NCBI GenBank assembly: GCA_024684955.1
Contig: JAIKWH010000075.1
Coordinates: forward strand, 1-45,049
From: Pseudobutyrivibrio sp.
GTDB lineage: Bacteria; Bacillota; Clostridia; Lachnospirales; Lachnospiraceae
Direction: 5' to 3'
DNA: 45,049 nt
Position 1 is the stretch's first letter; each line of letters opens with the position of its first letter. The notes under the pieces were generated by a model, which saw only the letters and a list, made by a program, of their open reading frames with translations, had not been told where the DNA came from and ran no database searches. Made by a program: the position numbers and the translations under genes. This document shows positions 23,544 through 32,210 of this stretch, piece by piece.

Positions 23544-24423
23544 GGGTGCGGGAGTAGCACTAATTACTCCATTCAATGAAGACGAAACCGTAAATTATGA
23601 CATGCTGGGCAAACTCATCGAAAGGCAAATTGAGGGCCAGACAGACGCCATCATTGTCTGCGGCACAACAGGGGAACCTGCCACAATGAGCGAGGAAGAA
23701 AAACTTGCAGTAATCGACTTTACAGTAAAGAAAGTAAATGGCAGAATTCCTGTAATCGCAGGTTCTGGCGGCAACTCTACAAAGCTTGTTATCGATTTTT
23801 CCAAAAAAATTCAGGCTCTTGGTGTGGACGGGCTTCTCATCGTCACACCATTTTATAACAAGGCAACCCAGGAGGGGCTCTACGAGCACTATACAGCAGT
23901 TGCCAAAGCAGTAGATTTACCAATCATTATGTACAACGTGCCATCCCGCACAGGCTGCAACATTCTCCCAGAGACAGCAATGAAACTGGGCCTGGAGAAT
24001 AAAAACATAGTAGGTATCAAGGAGGCATCTGGCAATATTTCCCAGATTACCAAGCTGGCCAGCCTTTGCCGCGGATGCTTGGACATTTATTCTGGAAACG
24101 ACGACCAGATTATCCCTATCCTTTCTCTGGGAGGAATCGGCGTAATCTCAGTGCTTTCCAACGTGGCACCAAAGGGTACCCACGACATGGTTATGTCCTA
24201 CCTCAATGGTAATGAGGACAAGGCCAGAAAGCTGCAGTTGGACTACTTGGAACTAGTGGATGCTCTTTTTTGCGAGGTAAACCCTATCCCTGTCAAATCC
24301 ACCATGAATATGTTAGGATACAATGTAGGTAGTCTTAGACTCCCACTAACAGAGATGGAGGACGAGCACAAGGTGGCTATGAGCAAGCTTTTGCACAGGA
24401 TGCCACAGGAAATGCTTGCATAA
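23530..24423 (+). CDS. dapA: 4-hydroxy-tetrahydrodipicolinate synthase
   Basis: The 297-residue TIM-barrel aldolase condenses pyruvate with aspartate semialdehyde, the first committed step of the DAP/lysine pathway. The Schiff-base lysine is K164 in GIKEASG. The pyruvate-binding TTGE motif is in VCGTTGEPATM, and a catalytic Tyr is in YNVPSRTG. ATG 23530 lies inside the end of murE with AAAGGAG upstream. The next gene begins 2 nt after the stop. dapB and the intermediate pathway genes are not in this window. Confidence 0.97.
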   Translation: MTLFKGAGVALITPFNEDETVNYDMLGKLIERQIEGQTDAIIVCGTTGEPATMSEEEKLAVIDFTVKKVNGRIPVIAGSGGNSTKLVIDFSKKIQALGVDGLLIVTPFYNKATQEGLYEHYTAVAKAVDLPIIMYNVPSRTGCNILPETAMKLGLENKNIVGIKEASGNISQITKLASLCRGCLDIYSGNDDQIIPILSLGGIGVISVLSNVAPKGTHDMVMSYLNGNEDKARKLQLDYLELVDALFCEVNPIPVKSTMNMLGYNVGSLRLPLTEMEDEHKVAMSKLLHRMPQEMLA

Positions 24424-24425
24424 TT

Positions 24426-25079
24426 TTGGAAAAGATTTTAGCACAGTTTAAGAAAACACCCATTACATTTATTCTCGTGGCAATAAATGTCATAGTATAC
24501 ATTGTTTTGGAAATAGAAGGGGACACCACCGATGGGGCATTTATGATGGCACACGGTGCAATGAACCCATTTCTTGTGCTGTATGAGGGCCAGTGGTATA
24601 GGCTTATTACCGCTACCTTTATGCATTTTGGAATTGAACATTTGATGAACAACATGCTCCTGCTCTTTTTCTTGGGACAGATGTTTGAGAGGGCAGTGGG
24701 CACCAGCCGGTTCATCGGCATATACATAGGATCAGGCTTTGCCGGGTCCTTTTTGTCATTTATGTATATGTCCATCATGGGTAGACAGGACATAGTAGCC
24801 GGGGCATCGGGAGCCATCTTTGGCCTGGTGGGAGGCATGATAATCGTGGTCAGTGCCCGGGGTAGGTATGAGCATATCACCACCCGGAGAATGATTCTCA
24901 TGGCAGCCCTCACCCTGTATTTTGGCTTTACCACCGCTGGCACCGACAATGCCGGCCACGTAGGTGGACTTTTAGCGGGAATTGTTTTCACCTTTGTTTC
25001 TTACGGCATTCCTACATTGATTTCGGCGAAGAAACTGACTATACTTTTAGATAAGAGTGATGAAGAAAAGGGGCAATAA
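24426..25079 (+). CDS. Rhomboid-family intramembrane serine protease
   Basis: The 217-residue polytopic membrane protease has an oxyanion-type Asn in EHLMNNMLLLFFLG, the catalytic serine S128 in GASGAIFGL and the catalytic histidine H178 in NAGHVGGLLAG. Six TM helices are visible. It cleaves TM segments of substrate proteins near the outer membrane face. The start is a TTG (24426), 2 nt after dapA, with only a weak binding site, so coupling to dapA is likely. It overlaps the next gene by 1 nt (TAATG). The substrate is unknown. Confidence 0.93.
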   Translation: MEKILAQFKKTPITFILVAINVIVYIVLEIEGDTTDGAFMMAHGAMNPFLVLYEGQWYRLITATFMHFGIEHLMNNMLLLFFLGQMFERAVGTSRFIGIYIGSGFAGSFLSFMYMSIMGRQDIVAGASGAIFGLVGGMIIVVSARGRYEHITTRRMILMAALTLYFGFTTAGTDNAGHVGGLLAGIVFTFVSYGIPTLISAKKLTILLDKSDEEKGQ

Positions 25080-26071
25080 TGAAGGTTAACATTTATTATG
25101 GCGGTAGAGGATTGCTTGACGATCCTACATTATACGTAATCAACAAGATGGAGCAGGTACTTTCAGAGCTCCAGGTTGAGGTGCACACCTATAATATCTA
25201 TGAGCAGAAAAATGCTATCTCTATGCTGCCACAGACCCTAAAGGATGCTGATGGTATCATATTGGCCACCACAGTTGAATGGCTTGGTATCGGCGGCTAT
25301 ATGAATCAATTTCTCGATGCCTGCTGGCTCTATGCAGACAAAACCGCAATAGCTTCTACATACATGCAGCCTGTGGTCATGTCCACCACCTACGGTGAGC
25401 GAGAGGCCATGGTCACTTTGGAAAATGCCTGGGAGATCCTAGGCGGTTTGCCATGCCCTGGTTTTTGCGGCTATGTGGAGGATGTGGGAGAATTTAGGTC
25501 AAACTCTGAGTACGCCCGCATTATTGAAAAAAAGGTAGAGAGCCTCTACAGAACAATTTCTCAAAAAACCAAGGGATTGCCTACCAGCAATCAGGCAGTT
25601 AAGAGGTCAATACTTCGTACTTCCCAGTTGGAACTTTCTCCTCAGGAGTCAGAGCAACTGTCAAAATTTGTTTCTGACGAGGAATATGTCCAGACCCAAA
25701 AGACAGATATCGCTGACCTGACATCTATGTTTAGGGACATGATGGGCCAGAAAAAAGAGGATAGTTCTAACGAATATATAAATGATTTCAAAAATAATTT
25801 TAAAGGCATAAATGAATTCTCGGCCTCATATCTTTTTATGATAGAGGGCAAGGATAAGCCTCTCTATCTGGGGGTAAACGGGGACCAGATTGATTGTCAC
25901 TACGGCAAGGAGGAGGGCATCGACGTGTACATGAAGATGGCCGCCAACATTATGGACAACATAGTGGCTGGCCGGGAGACTTTCCAGCGAGCATTCTCCG
26001 TAGGCGACATGACAGCCAAGGGCAATTTTAGGACCCTGAGAGCATTAGATGAGATATTTAGTTTTCAGTAA
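25079..26071 (+). CDS. Flavodoxin-like oxidoreductase fused to an SCP2 sterol-carrier domain
   Basis: The product has 330 residues. Residues 1-155 resemble NAD(P)H-dependent FMN reductase or flavodoxin folds (VNIYYGGRG, DADGIILATTVEWLGIGGYM, PVVMSTTYGEREA). Residues 165-235 are a polar helical linker. Residues 240-330 resemble an SCP2-type lipid-binding domain (YLFMIEGKDKPLYLGV, then DVYMKMAANIMDNIVAG and a GDMTAKGNF end). The combination suggests redox chemistry on a hydrophobic ligand. The typical FMN phosphate loop is poorly conserved, so flavin binding is not certain. It sits within the DAP operon between the rhomboid and HIT genes; a link to peptidoglycan is not obvious. Confidence 0.8.
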   Translation: MKVNIYYGGRGLLDDPTLYVINKMEQVLSELQVEVHTYNIYEQKNAISMLPQTLKDADGIILATTVEWLGIGGYMNQFLDACWLYADKTAIASTYMQPVVMSTTYGEREAMVTLENAWEILGGLPCPGFCGYVEDVGEFRSNSEYARIIEKKVESLYRTISQKTKGLPTSNQAVKRSILRTSQLELSPQESEQLSKFVSDEEYVQTQKTDIADLTSMFRDMMGQKKEDSSNEYINDFKNNFKGINEFSASYLFMIEGKDKPLYLGVNGDQIDCHYGKEEGIDVYMKMAANIMDNIVAGRETFQRAFSVGDMTAKGNFRTLRALDEIFSFQ

Positions 26072-26086
26072 TTAGGAGGATATGTT

Positions 26087-26503
26087 ATGAAGGACAGTAA
26101 TTGTATTTTTTGTAAACTTGCAAATGGAGATATTCCTACCAATTCTATATATGAGGATGATGATTTTAAGGTGATTTTAGATGCAGACCCAGCCACAAAG
26201 GGCCATGCCCTAATTCTCCCAAAGAATCATTTCCCAAACCTTTTAGAAATTGATGATGAAGTAGCCGCAAAGGCCCTGCCTCTTGCAAAAAGGATTGCCA
26301 ACAAAATGATGGATAGGCTGGGCTGCGTAGGAGTCAATATTGTACAAAACAATGGAGAGGCTGCCGGCCAGACAGTAAATCACTTCCACATCCACGTCAT
26401 CCCAAGATATGCCGATGACCCAGACAAAACAATCTGCGGCTGGTCTCACCAAAAGTTCACTGATGCCGAAACCGCAGAAGTGGTGGAAAAACTTTCTAAA
26501 TAG
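26087..26503 (+). CDS. HIT-family nucleotide hydrolase
   Basis: The 138-residue histidine-triad protein has the triad H99-F-H101-I-H103 followed by VIPRY. An N-terminal C6-x-x-C9 pair could help bind zinc with His residues, as in many bacterial HIT proteins. The family hydrolyses nucleoside phosphoramidates or dinucleoside polyphosphates. It is preceded by TAGGAGG and follows the SCP2 fusion by 15 nt, ending the dapF operon. Confidence 0.95.
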   Translation: MKDSNCIFCKLANGDIPTNSIYEDDDFKVILDADPATKGHALILPKNHFPNLLEIDDEVAAKALPLAKRIANKMMDRLGCVGVNIVQNNGEAAGQTVNHFHIHVIPRYADDPDKTICGWSHQKFTDAETAEVVEKLSK

Positions 26504-26534
26504 TCCACCGCAACAGGCTAATTTTGCCCTATTT

Positions 26535-27017
26535 CTATTGTTTGATTAAGTCTACATAGTCTACTCTTATAATTTTTGCAATATCATTTACAGCCACCTT
26601 TACCTGGTGTCCAACCCTGCCGGCGGAAAAATATATTTCCGAGAATTCATTGGCGGTGGAATCTATAAATGTAGGGAAAAATTTTTTCATTCCCACAGGG
26701 GAGCAGCCACCATGGACATATCCTGTGAGGGGGAGTAAATCCTTTTGTTTTAACATCTCAATGGATTTTTCTCCGGCCGCCTTGGCGGCCTTTTTTAAAT
26801 CTAATTCTTCTTTTACTGGCACTACAAATACATAGTGGCCTCCGGTCTTGCCGGTGGTAACCAAAGTCTTAAAGGCTTGGGCTGGATTCTCTCCCAGTTT
26901 CTCTGCTATTTCCTCTCCTGATAGGCCCTCTGCCTCTTGGAGGGAAAGGTGCTCATAAGCGATTTTCTTTTGATCCAGTAGTCGCATTACATTTGTTTTA
27001 TCTTCTTTTTTAGCCAA
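26535..27017 (-). CDS. ybaK: YbaK/EbsC-type Cys-tRNA(Pro) or Cys-tRNA(Cys) deacylase
   Basis: The 160-residue trans-editing enzyme hydrolyses mischarged aminoacyl-tRNAs. The family core is visible: GENPAQAFKTLVTTG, YVFVVPVKEELDLKKAAKA, TGYVHGGCSPVGMKK (catalytic-site loop) and DSTANEFSEIYFSAG. The length fits YbaK (about 155-160). The start is a TTG at 27017-27015, with GAGG 7 nt upstream inside the stop region of the DUF4422 gene, so the two form a minus-strand pair. Confidence 0.94.
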   Translation of the reverse strand: MAKKEDKTNVMRLLDQKKIAYEHLSLQEAEGLSGEEIAEKLGENPAQAFKTLVTTGKTGGHYVFVVPVKEELDLKKAAKAAGEKSIEMLKQKDLLPLTGYVHGGCSPVGMKKFFPTFIDSTANEFSEIYFSAGRVGHQVKVAVNDIAKIIRVDYVDLIKQ

Positions 27018-27019
27018 AA

Positions 27020-28051
27020 CTAAACCTCACAGTATAATTTTTTTGCTATATCAATGGCCACAGGGCTAACATTTTTCCCAGCCTGTACATGGCCCGACAT
27101 GACATTTTTATTAAGTGCCCTGACCCAACTTATCATCTCATCAAAAGGCAGGTCAATAGGGGCAATGATTTTGCCATATGTTTTCTGCTCAAACTCGCAG
27201 GTGGAAATAATCTGCAGGCAAAGTCTTAATTCTCGAGTGATATCGCTGGCTTCCATCAGCACATCAGGCCTGGTTTTTCTCACCTCAAGAAAATAATTTT
27301 TAGCTCCTTGGACGTCGTGGGCCTTTAGATACTGGTCGATGGTCCGCTTTGTCTCCACAGTCTCGGCCTTTTCGCCGATGAATCCCACCTTGCATTCCTT
27401 TACTTTTAGGCCCTTGTACTTGCACCAGGCAAAGAGGATGAATTCTGAGATAAAGCCATAGAGTCTTTTGTGATAGTCATCGTATTTGTCCAAGTCCATT
27501 CGAGAATGCATTCTCTCAAAAATGGGAAATAGGAAAGAGCAGTACTCGTCGAAAAGTTCCTTTTTGCAATACATTATGTTGCCAAAGTAGGTGTGATTCT
27601 CGTGGACCAATTTATCAAATACAGGCAGGAAGTCAGGATATAATTCTCCAATGACCTCCATGGTAATGTCCAAATCCTCAGGGGCATGGTTTTTGCCAAA
27701 ACCATAATAATAGGAAAAATTTAAATCCAGGGACATGGAAGTAAGAATCTGATAGTCGGATAAAAGATTCTCGATTTCTGATTTGGTCAGCACCAGGTCC
27801 TTGTCATTTATGAGAAAGCGTCTATAGTGGCAGACGCCAACTATGTCTTTATCAGTAACGTTTTTCCACACCCAGTAGACCCCGGTCAATTCGCTGTAGT
27901 AGCAGTTTTTGACGGAGATATTGTCGCCTGTGTCATCAGTCAAATAGCCTAGACTATCATGGCTAGCGCTACCAACCTGTAGAGGCACGTAGGTTTTATC
28001 AAATGGAACCTCAAATTTTTTGTGGGTTAAGACATAGATACTTGTATTCAT
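27020..28051 (-). CDS. DUF4422 protein, putative glycosyltransferase
   Basis: The 343-residue protein has an N-terminal DUF4422 domain (MNTSIYVLTHKKFEVP, LTGVYWVWKN, VGVCHYRRFLI), a group related to capsular and surface glycosyltransferases. The C-terminal 100 residues are helical and not recognised. A DxD-type site is not obvious. It has no TM helix and is expected in the cytoplasm. It is the first gene of a two-gene minus-strand unit with ybaK. No other polysaccharide genes are nearby, so the acceptor is unknown. Confidence 0.85.
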   Translation of the reverse strand: MNTSIYVLTHKKFEVPFDKTYVPLQVGSASHDSLGYLTDDTGDNISVKNCYYSELTGVYWVWKNVTDKDIVGVCHYRRFLINDKDLVLTKSEIENLLSDYQILTSMSLDLNFSYYYGFGKNHAPEDLDITMEVIGELYPDFLPVFDKLVHENHTYFGNIMYCKKELFDEYCSFLFPIFERMHSRMDLDKYDDYHKRLYGFISEFILFAWCKYKGLKVKECKVGFIGEKAETVETKRTIDQYLKAHDVQGAKNYFLEVRKTRPDVLMEASDITRELRLCLQIISTCEFEQKTYGKIIAPIDLPFDEMISWVRALNKNVMSGHVQAGKNVSPVAIDIAKKLYCEV

Positions 28052-28228
28052 ATGAATCTCCCTTATTAAGGCTATATCAAAATGTAAATGCTAACAGTAA
28101 TGTCTTTCATTAATTATAAAGTAAAATACTGATTATCGAAAAGGGAAATTAAAAGTTTGAAGAAATATAAAAGTACTGATGAATCTTTTGTGAAATGTGG
28201 AAAATTTTGCTGAAAAAGAAAAAAATCT

Positions 28229-28237
28229 TGCTATACT
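28229..28237 (+). promoter_or_regulatory. Extended -10 promoter of the chemoreceptor gene
   Basis: TGC followed by TATACT (28232-28237) lies 39 nt before the ATG. A -35-like TTGCTG (28207-28212) is at a long 19-bp spacing. Confidence 0.5.
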
Positions 28238-28275
28238 AGGTGTACAACTGAATGATATTTTTTGGAGGTACACCA

Positions 28276-29757
28276 ATGAGAGAAGAACTCGAAACCAAAC
28301 ACATGCTAGAAAAAAATAAATTAGCTAGGACATCAGGTATCATTGCATCGGCACTTACAATCATATTTGCATTAGTCTCTATTTTGGATCAGGGACCACA
28401 GTTTATCCATATTGTTAGATTAGTACTTGGAATTGTCGGACTTGTGTGTATGCAGTTGCTTTTCATGAAAATAGGGGACAAGTATAAGTATAAATATGTG
28501 GTTACTCTTTCTATGGCACTCCTGTTTATTATTATGATATTCCAGCCTGCAAATGCCCATGTATATCCATTTATGTACATAATCATTGTTATTGTACTTA
28601 TTTATGGAGAGGCAAGCACTGTATCTATTGGTAGCGCCATTGCAATCATAGGCCTGACAGTTTCAGATATTATTGAGATGACCCGGGGCAATATTACATA
28701 CAAGGATATGACAGTGCAACTACTCCTTGCAGTATTTGCATGTATCATCGCTTATCTCTACTGCAACATGCTTAGATCTCAGAGAAAAGAGAATGCTGAT
28801 GAAATCAAATCTGGTGCTGCAAAGCAAGCCAAGACAGCAAGATCTATTATTGGACTTGCTAAAGAATTAGGTGACAAGTTTACAGAGGCAAAGAGTGTTT
28901 CTGATGAACTCAATAATTCTATGGGAAGTACCCACAATTCTGTTATGGATATTGTTGAGGGTACAAAGACAACTGCAGTGGCAGTAGAAGCCCAGACAAA
29001 CAAGACATCAGAGATTCACGATAGCATCAATGCAGTTGGAGAAGAGGCCAACGCAATTGATGAGGTTTCCGGACGTGTTGAGGAAACAGTTAACGAAGGC
29101 GTAGAACTTATCAACCAGTTAAAGAGTCAGGCTGAAAAGGTTGCCAGCATCAACCTGGAGACTAGCAGCACAACCCAGGCCCTCAATGAGAGTATCCAGG
29201 ATGTACAGGCTATTACAGAGACAATCCTTGGTATTTCCTCACAGACCAACCTCCTTGCCCTCAATGCATCAATCGAGGCAGCCAGAGCCGGTGAGGCAGG
29301 AAAGGGATTCGCAGTTGTTGCTGACGAGATTCGTGCCCTTTCTGAAAGCACCAGAGAGGCTACAGAAAAGATTTCTCAGATTATTGAGAGACTTACAAAC
29401 GACGCAAAGCAGGCATCTTCCGCTATGGAGAAATCTGCAGAATATGCAAATAAGCAGAATGAACTAATCGTTGAGACAGGTACAAAGCTGGATAGTATCA
29501 AGGCTGGTACTGATGAATTGAGAGAGGGTGTTATCACCGTCAAAGGTTCTGTACAGTCTGTCATCGATGCAAACCAGCAGATTATGGATAGCATAGCAAA
29601 CCTTTCTGCAACATCTCAGGAGGTTGCTGCATCTACAGATACAGTGCTTTCCCTTTCTGACGCTGCAATGTCAGCTCTTGGCGGCATGAATGAGACCCTT
29701 GGGGTAATCCATGGTATTGCCGAGGACATGGAAGAAGTAGCAAGCAACAAAGAATGA
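28276..29757 (+). CDS. Methyl-accepting chemotaxis protein without external sensor domain
   Basis: The product has 493 residues. About six TM helices (residues 12-165) are connected by short loops, and a cytoplasmic coiled-coil MCP signalling domain follows (residues 200-493). The hairpin tip contains [18 protein letters not shown] and EIRALSE. No Cache or four-helix ligand domain and no HAMP is recognisable, so the membrane bundle itself probably senses. ATG 28276 has GGAGGT 6 nt upstream; an ATG 24 nt earlier lacks a binding site. It is a single gene with its own promoter and terminator. It would control CheA, which is not in this window. Confidence 0.95.
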   Translation: MREELETKHMLEKNKLARTSGIIASALTIIFALVSILDQGPQFIHIVRLVLGIVGLVCMQLLFMKIGDKYKYKYVVTLSMALLFIIMIFQPANAHVYPFMYIIIVIVLIYGEASTVSIGSAIAIIGLTVSDIIEMTRGNITYKDMTVQLLLAVFACIIAYLYCNMLRSQRKENADEIKSGAAKQAKTARSIIGLAKELGDKFTEAKSVSDELNNSMGSTHNSVMDIVEGTKTTAVAVEAQTNKTSEIHDSINAVGEEANAIDEVSGRVEETVNEGVELINQLKSQAEKVASINLETSSTTQALNESIQDVQAITETILGISSQTNLLALNASIEAARAGEAGKGFAVVADEIRALSESTREATEKISQIIERLTNDAKQASSAMEKSAEYANKQNELIVETGTKLDSIKAGTDELREGVITVKGSVQSVIDANQQIMDSIANLSATSQEVAASTDTVLSLSDAAMSALGGMNETLGVIHGIAEDMEEVASNKE

Positions 29758-29780
29758 TAGGAAATAACAATGACTGCAAT

Positions 29781-29811
29781 AAAGCCGGTTCCAATAGGGG
29801 CCGGCTTTTGT
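29781..29811 (+). terminator. Intrinsic terminator after the chemoreceptor gene
   Basis: A 12-bp stem, AAAGCCGGTTCC (29781-29792) with GGGGCCGGCTTT (29797-29808) and two G-U pairs, has an AATA loop and is followed by TTGT. Confidence 0.85.
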
Positions 29812-29833
29812 ATTGTTAAATTGAAAAAAAGAT

Positions 29834-29864
29834 GGTAAAATTTAGATGCTGTTAAAAAAATAAC
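29834..29864 (+). promoter_or_regulatory. Extended -10 and GTTA-A6-TAAC element before the ECF gene
   Basis: TGG-TAAAAT (-10 at 29836-29841) is followed 9 bp later by GTTAAAAAAATAAC (29851-29864). The same 14-mer stands 8 bp after the -10 of the CDF gene. A second AGGAGG-like site at 29890-29895 precedes the true ribosome binding site at 29921-29927. Confidence 0.45.
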
Positions 29865-29931
29865 AAGTTTGCTTATAGTTAGTTTAACTAGGAGGAGACC
29901 TTACAAGAGGCTTCTACCAAAAGGAGGAACA

Positions 29932-30810
29932 ATGCAAAGCAACAAATCTAGAACCTATGATTTGGTTCTCACAGGACTTTTTATTGCCATTATTGTAGTA
30001 TTGGCAAACACACCACTTGGGTATATCCCTCTCGGCGTTATCAACGCGACTACTATTCACATTCCAGTAATTATAGGAGCAATTTTCCTTGGCCCAAAAA
30101 AGGGTGGACTTTTAGGAGGAGTATTTGGACTTACTTCTTTTATCAAGAGTACAACTGCGCCAACAGTGTCAGCTTTTGTATTCTCACCAATCGTGGCAGT
30201 CAGCACCCTCAATCCACAGACAGCAGGGGCAACAATTCTCGTTGTTCTCAAGTCTTTATTCATCGCCTTTGTGCCTAGAATTCTCATCGGTGTTGTAGCA
30301 TATTATGTATTTGCTGCAGTTAGAAAACTTGTTGCATCCGAGAATAAAAAGGTATCAGGCCTTGTGGTTAATGTAGTAGTTTCTATTGTTATTGGCTTTG
30401 GTTTATATATGTTTATGAGCAAAAAGTTTGCAGGCCTTTCATTTGCCCTGACAGTAGTTATTGCAACTCTTATTGCAGTAGTAATCTTTGCTCTTATGCA
30501 GTATATGCTTACAAAGAAGGACGCTAGAGCATTAAGTTTTGTCTCAGCAGGTATTGCTGGTTCTATGACAAACACAATTCTCGTAATGGGTTCCATCTAC
30601 GTATTATATGCAGCCCAGTATGCAGAGGCTGTTGGCGTAGCAGGTGATGCTCTCCTTGGAGTAATCATGGGCATCGTCACATTCAACGGAGTCGTTGAGG
30701 CAATAGTAGCAGGATTTCTTACCTATGCAATCGGTGCTGTTCTTGACAAAATCAAGCCAGCGGGAGAATATGCTACTAAGGCTGTTACAAACAAATCAAC
30801 AGCAGCCTAA
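29932..30810 (+). CDS. ECF transporter S component, probably for pantothenate
   Basis: This 292-residue integral membrane substrate-binding subunit belongs to energy-coupling factor transporters. It has the family segments LVLTGLFIAIIVVLA, TTIHIPVIIGAIFLGP and GLLGGVFGLTSF, and about 7-9 hydrophobic helices. S components deliver vitamins using a shared EcfA/EcfT module encoded elsewhere. The gene lies 72 nt upstream of coaBC, which starts coenzyme A synthesis from phosphopantothenate; this suggests pantothenate or a precursor as the substrate. The start ATG 29932 has AAGGAGG 4 nt upstream. The longer frame from 29869 runs through the leader and is unlikely. Confidence 0.85.
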   Translation: MQSNKSRTYDLVLTGLFIAIIVVLANTPLGYIPLGVINATTIHIPVIIGAIFLGPKKGGLLGGVFGLTSFIKSTTAPTVSAFVFSPIVAVSTLNPQTAGATILVVLKSLFIAFVPRILIGVVAYYVFAAVRKLVASENKKVSGLVVNVVVSIVIGFGLYMFMSKKFAGLSFALTVVIATLIAVVIFALMQYMLTKKDARALSFVSAGIAGSMTNTILVMGSIYVLYAAQYAEAVGVAGDALLGVIMGIVTFNGVVEAIVAGFLTYAIGAVLDKIKPAGEYATKAVTNKSTAA

Positions 30811-30882
30811 ACCAAGCCCAATCAATGGGTGATTAACAGCGGATTTAAAGCAAACAGTTATTACAAGTTTCGGAGGTCTATT

Positions 30883-32079
30883 ATGTTAAAAGGAAAATGT
30901 GTAGTGCTGGGGGTCACAGGCTCCATAGCGGCATACAAAATTGCATCCCTTGCATCTGCTCTGGTAAAACTCCACGCAGATGTCCATGTCATAATGACAA
31001 AAAATGCTTGCAATTTTATTAATCCTATTACATTTGAAACCCTTACCTCCAACAAATGTCTAGTAGATACATTTGACAGGAATTTTGAGTTTAAAGTAGA
31101 GCATGTATCTCTGGCAAAAAGGGCAGACATATTTATGGTGGCACCGGCCTCTGCCAATGTGATTGGCAAAATGGCCCACGGCATTGCGGACGATATGTTG
31201 ACCACCACAATCCTTGCAGCAAAATGCAAAAAGATTGTCAGCCCAGCCATGAATACAAACATGTTCACAAACCAGATTGTTCAAGACAATCTAAAAATTC
31301 TGGAGAATTATGGTTTTGAAGTTATTAACCCAGCCAATGGCTACCTTGCATGCGGGGATACAGGGGCAGGAAAAATGCCAGAACCTGAGGTTTTGCTTCA
31401 ATACATTCTCCGAGAATTGGCTTATGATCATGACCTAAAGGGCAAGCATGTGCTTATCACAGCCGGCCCTACTAGAGAGGCCATCGATCCAGTTAGATAT
31501 ATTACAAACCACAGCACTGGGAAAATGGGATACGCCCTGGCAAAGGTTGCCATGGAAAGGGGAGCCAAGGTTACCCTGGTGTCAGGACCTGTGTCCATAG
31601 AGGCCCCATTATTTGTGGATTTGGTAAAGGTGGAGAGCGCAGCGGATATGGCCCGCGAGGTAAAATCAAGGGCAGGGGAGTGCGATATTATCATAAAGAG
31701 TGCAGCAGTGGCAGATTACAGACCAGCCAATGTTGCCGCAGAAAAGATCAAGAAAAACGCTAATGAAGATGCTGCAATCCCACTGGAGAGAACGGAGGAC
31801 ATTCTCTCATATCTGGGAGCCAACAGAAAGCCAGGACAGTTTATCTGCGGATTTTCCATGGAGACGGAAAATATGCTGGAAAATTCTAGAGCAAAGCTGA
31901 AAAAGAAAAATGTAGACATGATTGTTGCCAACAACCTGAGGACTGCTGGGGCAGGCTTTGGTACTGACACCAACGTGGTTACACTAATCACAGCAGAGGA
32001 TGACGAGGAACTTCCTATCATGTCAAAGGAAGAGGTTGCATCCGCTATCCTGGACAAGATTGCAAAGACAATCAAATAA
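30883..32079 (+). CDS. coaBC: Bifunctional phosphopantothenoylcysteine decarboxylase / phosphopantothenate-cysteine ligase
   Basis: The 398-residue protein catalyses two steps of coenzyme A synthesis. The N-terminal flavoprotein half (CoaC, 1-180) has H74 in VEHVSLAKR, the PAMNTNMF motif and C157 in ACGDTGAGKMPEPE. The C-terminal half (CoaB, from about 185) starts GKHVLITAGPTREAIDPVRY with the ITNHSTGKMG nucleotide and substrate loop. ATG 30883 has GGAGGT 5 nt upstream; the longer frame from 30829 lies in the intergenic region. It is co-transcribed with the ECF S component and followed by a terminator. Confidence 0.97.
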   Translation: MLKGKCVVLGVTGSIAAYKIASLASALVKLHADVHVIMTKNACNFINPITFETLTSNKCLVDTFDRNFEFKVEHVSLAKRADIFMVAPASANVIGKMAHGIADDMLTTTILAAKCKKIVSPAMNTNMFTNQIVQDNLKILENYGFEVINPANGYLACGDTGAGKMPEPEVLLQYILRELAYDHDLKGKHVLITAGPTREAIDPVRYITNHSTGKMGYALAKVAMERGAKVTLVSGPVSIEAPLFVDLVKVESAADMAREVKSRAGECDIIIKSAAVADYRPANVAAEKIKKNANEDAAIPLERTEDILSYLGANRKPGQFICGFSMETENMLENSRAKLKKKNVDMIVANNLRTAGAGFGTDTNVVTLITAEDDEELPIMSKEEVASAILDKIAKTIK

Positions 32080-32094
32080 TCACTGTCAAATCGG

Positions 32095-32124
32095 GGCGGT
32101 CCCTTAAATGGGGCCGCCTTTTTC
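32095..32124 (+). terminator. Intrinsic terminator after coaBC
   Basis: A 9-bp GC-rich stem, GGCGGTCCC (32095-32103) with GGGGCCGCC (32110-32118) and one G-U pair, has a 6-nt loop and is followed by T5. Confidence 0.92.
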
Positions 32125-32137
32125 TATGGTCAATGAA

Positions 32138-32166
32138 TTGAAGTAGGTCCACAAGTCACGTATAAT
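32138..32166 (+). promoter_or_regulatory. Promoter of the SPFH gene
   Basis: A -35 TTGAAG (32138-32143), a 17-bp spacer and a consensus -10 TATAAT (32161-32166) are present. Confidence 0.8.
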
Positions 32167-32210
32167 AAATTTTAAGTGTTATATAAATTTTCACTTTTAG
32201 GAGGGATGTT

